Assembly: GCA_029879605.1 (NCBI GenBank) | Contig: JAOUQA010000129.1 | Span: 1-6,405, forward strand | Source of the DNA: Gammaproteobacteria bacterium | GTDB taxonomy: Bacteria; Pseudomonadota; Gammaproteobacteria; SZUA-229 | Length of the DNA stretch: 6,405 nt | Direction: 5' to 3' | In this document: in pieces, positions 4,718 to 6,405 of the stretch | Layout: each line of letters begins with the position of its first letter | Numbering within the stretch: the stretch's first letter is position 1 | The notes under the pieces: generated by a model | What the model was told of the DNA's origin: nothing | What the model saw: only the letters and a program-made list of their open reading frames with translations | Databases searched by the model: none | Position numbers and translations under genes: made by a program

Positions 4718-6405
4718 GTGGCAGACGAAATTTTAATGGGTGCATATATCTGTAAGGGTTGTGGTATAGGCGATCGCCTGGACTGCGGCCAGTTAGAGTC
4801 AACTGCAACTCGCGACGGCAAAGCGAAATTTGCCAAATCACATGATTTTCTATGTAGTGCTGATGGTGTTGCCATGATCCAGGCTGATATTGATGCTGGT
4901 GAAACCAATCACGTCATTATCGGAGCCTGTTCACGTCGTGCAAAAGTGGAAGCATTCAATTTTCAGAATGTCACCGTTTCTCGCGCTAATTTACGTGAAG
5001 GTGTTATCTGGGTGCGTCCTGATAATGATGAAGCTAATGAAACTACCCAGGAAATGGCGGACGATTATATTCGTATGGCCTGTTTCGAATCTAAATTCCA
5101 GAAAGTGCCCCAGAGCAGTGGTGAGCAGCCACTGAACAAGAATATCCTGGTTGTGGGTGGTGGTATTACTGGTATGACTGCCGCAATTGAAGCCTCTAAA
5201 GCCGGGTATCCTGCGTTTATTGTTGAGAAATCTGGTGAACTGGGTGGCGTTATGGCGCAGTTGAATAAGCGTGTTGCTACTAAATCACCGTATGCTGATC
5301 CAGAAGATACAACCGTTGCTGATCTGATTGCAGCAGTTGAAGCTGATTCAAATATCACTGTTCACCTGAACTCGAAAGTGACCAAAACGGCGGGCGCGCC
5401 AGGTCGATTCGATGTTGATGTATCAACTGAAAGTGGTGCAACCACTAACCTGAGTATTGGTGCCATTGTTCAGGCGTCAGGTATGAAACAGTTCGATGCG
5501 AATATTCTGACTGAATTCGCTTACGACAAGTCTGATAACGTGGTAACTCAGCTGGAACTGGAAGCCATGGCCAAAGCAGCCAATGGTGGTCCAATCAAGC
5601 GCAAAGACGGTAAAGAAGTTAACAGCGTTGTATTCGTACAGTGTGCCGGTCAGCGTAGTGATAAAGAAGGTCATCTGCCTTACTGTTCAGGTTTCTGTTG
5701 TACAGCAAGTATCAAGCAGGCGATGTACTTCAAGGATCAGAATCCTGATATCGATACGGTTATCATGTATGACGATTTACGTACGCCTGGTGCTGGCGGT
5801 GAAGATTTCTACCGTTCAGGTCAGAAGAAAGGCGTTATCTTTACCAAGTCATCAGTGAGCACAATCGATGCGAATGGTGCTGATTTAACCATTAACTTCC
5901 ATGACAAAATTCTGAATGAAGATCAGTCTATGCCGGCTGACCTGGTTGTTCTGGCTACAGGCCAGGTACCAAACTCAGGCCCTGATCCATATGCCGTACC
6001 TATGGAACTGGAAGATGATGCGTCTGATGAAGATAAACAGGCAGCTACTGATGCACACGAAGTGGCAATCAATGCTGAGTCGATTCTTAACCTGGATTAT
6101 CGCCAGGGAACGGATCTGCCTCATCTGAAACATGGTTTCACTGATTCACATTTCATCTGTTTCCCTTATGAAACACGTCGTACCGGTATTTATTCTGCCG
6201 GACCTGTGCGCCGTCCTATGGACAGTTTGCAGGCGACTGTGGATGCCACGGGTGCCGCAATGAAAGCTATCCTGGAAGTGGAAAGTGCAGCCAAAGGTGC
6301 CGCAGCTCATCCACGTTCTGGTGACTTAAGTTTCCCAACTTTCCGTATTGAGGGTTGTACCCAGTGTAAGCGTTGTACTGTGGAATGCCCTTTCGGTGCG
6401 ATTAA
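4718..6405 (+). CDS. qmoB: QmoB, FAD and Fe-S subunit of quinone-interacting oxidoreductase, 3' partial
   Basis: The frame stays open from the GTG at 4718 to the window end, giving 562 residues of a protein that in the family is usually about 740-770 long. The N-terminal HdrA-like domain has CKGCGIG (12-18), then Cys46 and GACSRR with Cys71 (69-74), a cysteine set that could hold a cluster. The FAD domain starts at NILVVGGGITGMTAAIEASKAG (142-163) and includes VEKSGELGGVMAQL (169-182). The HdrA signatures are FVQCAGQRSDKEG (306-318) and YCSGFCCTASIKQA (322-335). A later FAD motif is TGIYSAGPVRRPMDSLQATVDA (489-510). The sequence breaks off in the first ferredoxin motif, CTQCKRCTVECP (547-558). 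A second cluster and an MvhD-like domain would be expected beyond the window, followed by qmoC or hdrCB. It forms a complex with QmoA and passes electrons between AprAB and the membrane subunit. It is tightly coupled to qmoA, three bases apart. Confidence 0.94.
   Translation, partial: MADEILMGAYICKGCGIGDRLDCGQLESTATRDGKAKFAKSHDFLCSADGVAMIQADIDAGETNHVIIGACSRRAKVEAFNFQNVTVSRANLREGVIWVRPDNDEANETTQEMADDYIRMACFESKFQKVPQSSGEQPLNKNILVVGGGITGMTAAIEASKAGYPAFIVEKSGELGGVMAQLNKRVATKSPYADPEDTTVADLIAAVEADSNITVHLNSKVTKTAGAPGRFDVDVSTESGATTNLSIGAIVQASGMKQFDANILTEFAYDKSDNVVTQLELEAMAKAANGGPIKRKDGKEVNSVVFVQCAGQRSDKEGHLPYCSGFCCTASIKQAMYFKDQNPDIDTVIMYDDLRTPGAGGEDFYRSGQKKGVIFTKSSVSTIDANGADLTINFHDKILNEDQSMPADLVVLATGQVPNSGPDPYAVPMELEDDASDEDKQAATDAHEVAINAESILNLDYRQGTDLPHLKHGFTDSHFICFPYETRRTGIYSAGPVRRPMDSLQATVDATGAAMKAILEVESAAKGAAAHPRSGDLSFPTFRIEGCTQCKRCTVECPFGAI

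Noticed and set aside
4295..6128. Several smaller open frames on both strands within qmoA and qmoB
   Set aside because: They overlap strongly supported coding sequence and have no recognisable domains or start signals.

Overview
The window looks like a piece of a flagellated, sulfur-metabolising proteobacterial chromosome. The best guess is a sulfur-oxidising gammaproteobacterium. The CysG is the fused three-activity enzyme and can be lined up almost residue for residue with the enterobacterial protein over its first 130 residues. The QmoA and QmoB proteins belong to the electron-transfer complex that works with APS reductase in sulfate reducers and in sulfur oxidisers. A sulfate-reducing deltaproteobacterial host is less likely because of the CysG type, but the window alone cannot name a genus. 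All genes are on the + strand.

Layout. Positions 1-976 hold the end of fliO and a complete fliP (flagellar type III export gate), overlapping by ATGA. The usual next gene, fliQ, is absent. After about 100 bp comes a small dithiol glutaredoxin (1080-1337). Positions 1338-1565 are non-coding and contain an exact-period 51-bp tandem repeat, then a possible promoter with an 11-bp palindrome between its boxes. A full-length siroheme synthase gene, cysG, follows (GTG start, 1566-2990).

Positions 2991-3439 are a 449-bp AT-rich region without a gene. It carries a weak terminator-like structure after cysG, a Fur-like box, a perfect FNR/ANR-type site (TTGAT-N4-ATCAA) with a -10-like box at nearly class II distance, and then a run of inverted repeats. 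The run includes a hairpin followed by T5 and a perfect 16-bp palindrome just before the qmoA ribosome binding site. From 3440 onward lie qmoA (complete) and qmoB (GTG start, cut by the window end inside its first ferredoxin-type cysteine motif).

How the parts fit. CysG makes siroheme, the prosthetic group of sulfite reductases, including the dissimilatory (reverse) DsrAB of sulfur oxidisers. QmoAB are the FAD and Fe-S subunits that pass electrons between APS reductase and the quinone pool. The glutaredoxin may serve thiol or Fe-S homeostasis. The siroheme gene therefore sits next to a dissimilatory sulfur module whose expression, judging from the upstream sites, may respond to oxygen or nitrogen oxides and to iron. 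The most interesting part is the long, apparently structured and regulated qmo leader. The known Qmo proteins themselves are not novel.
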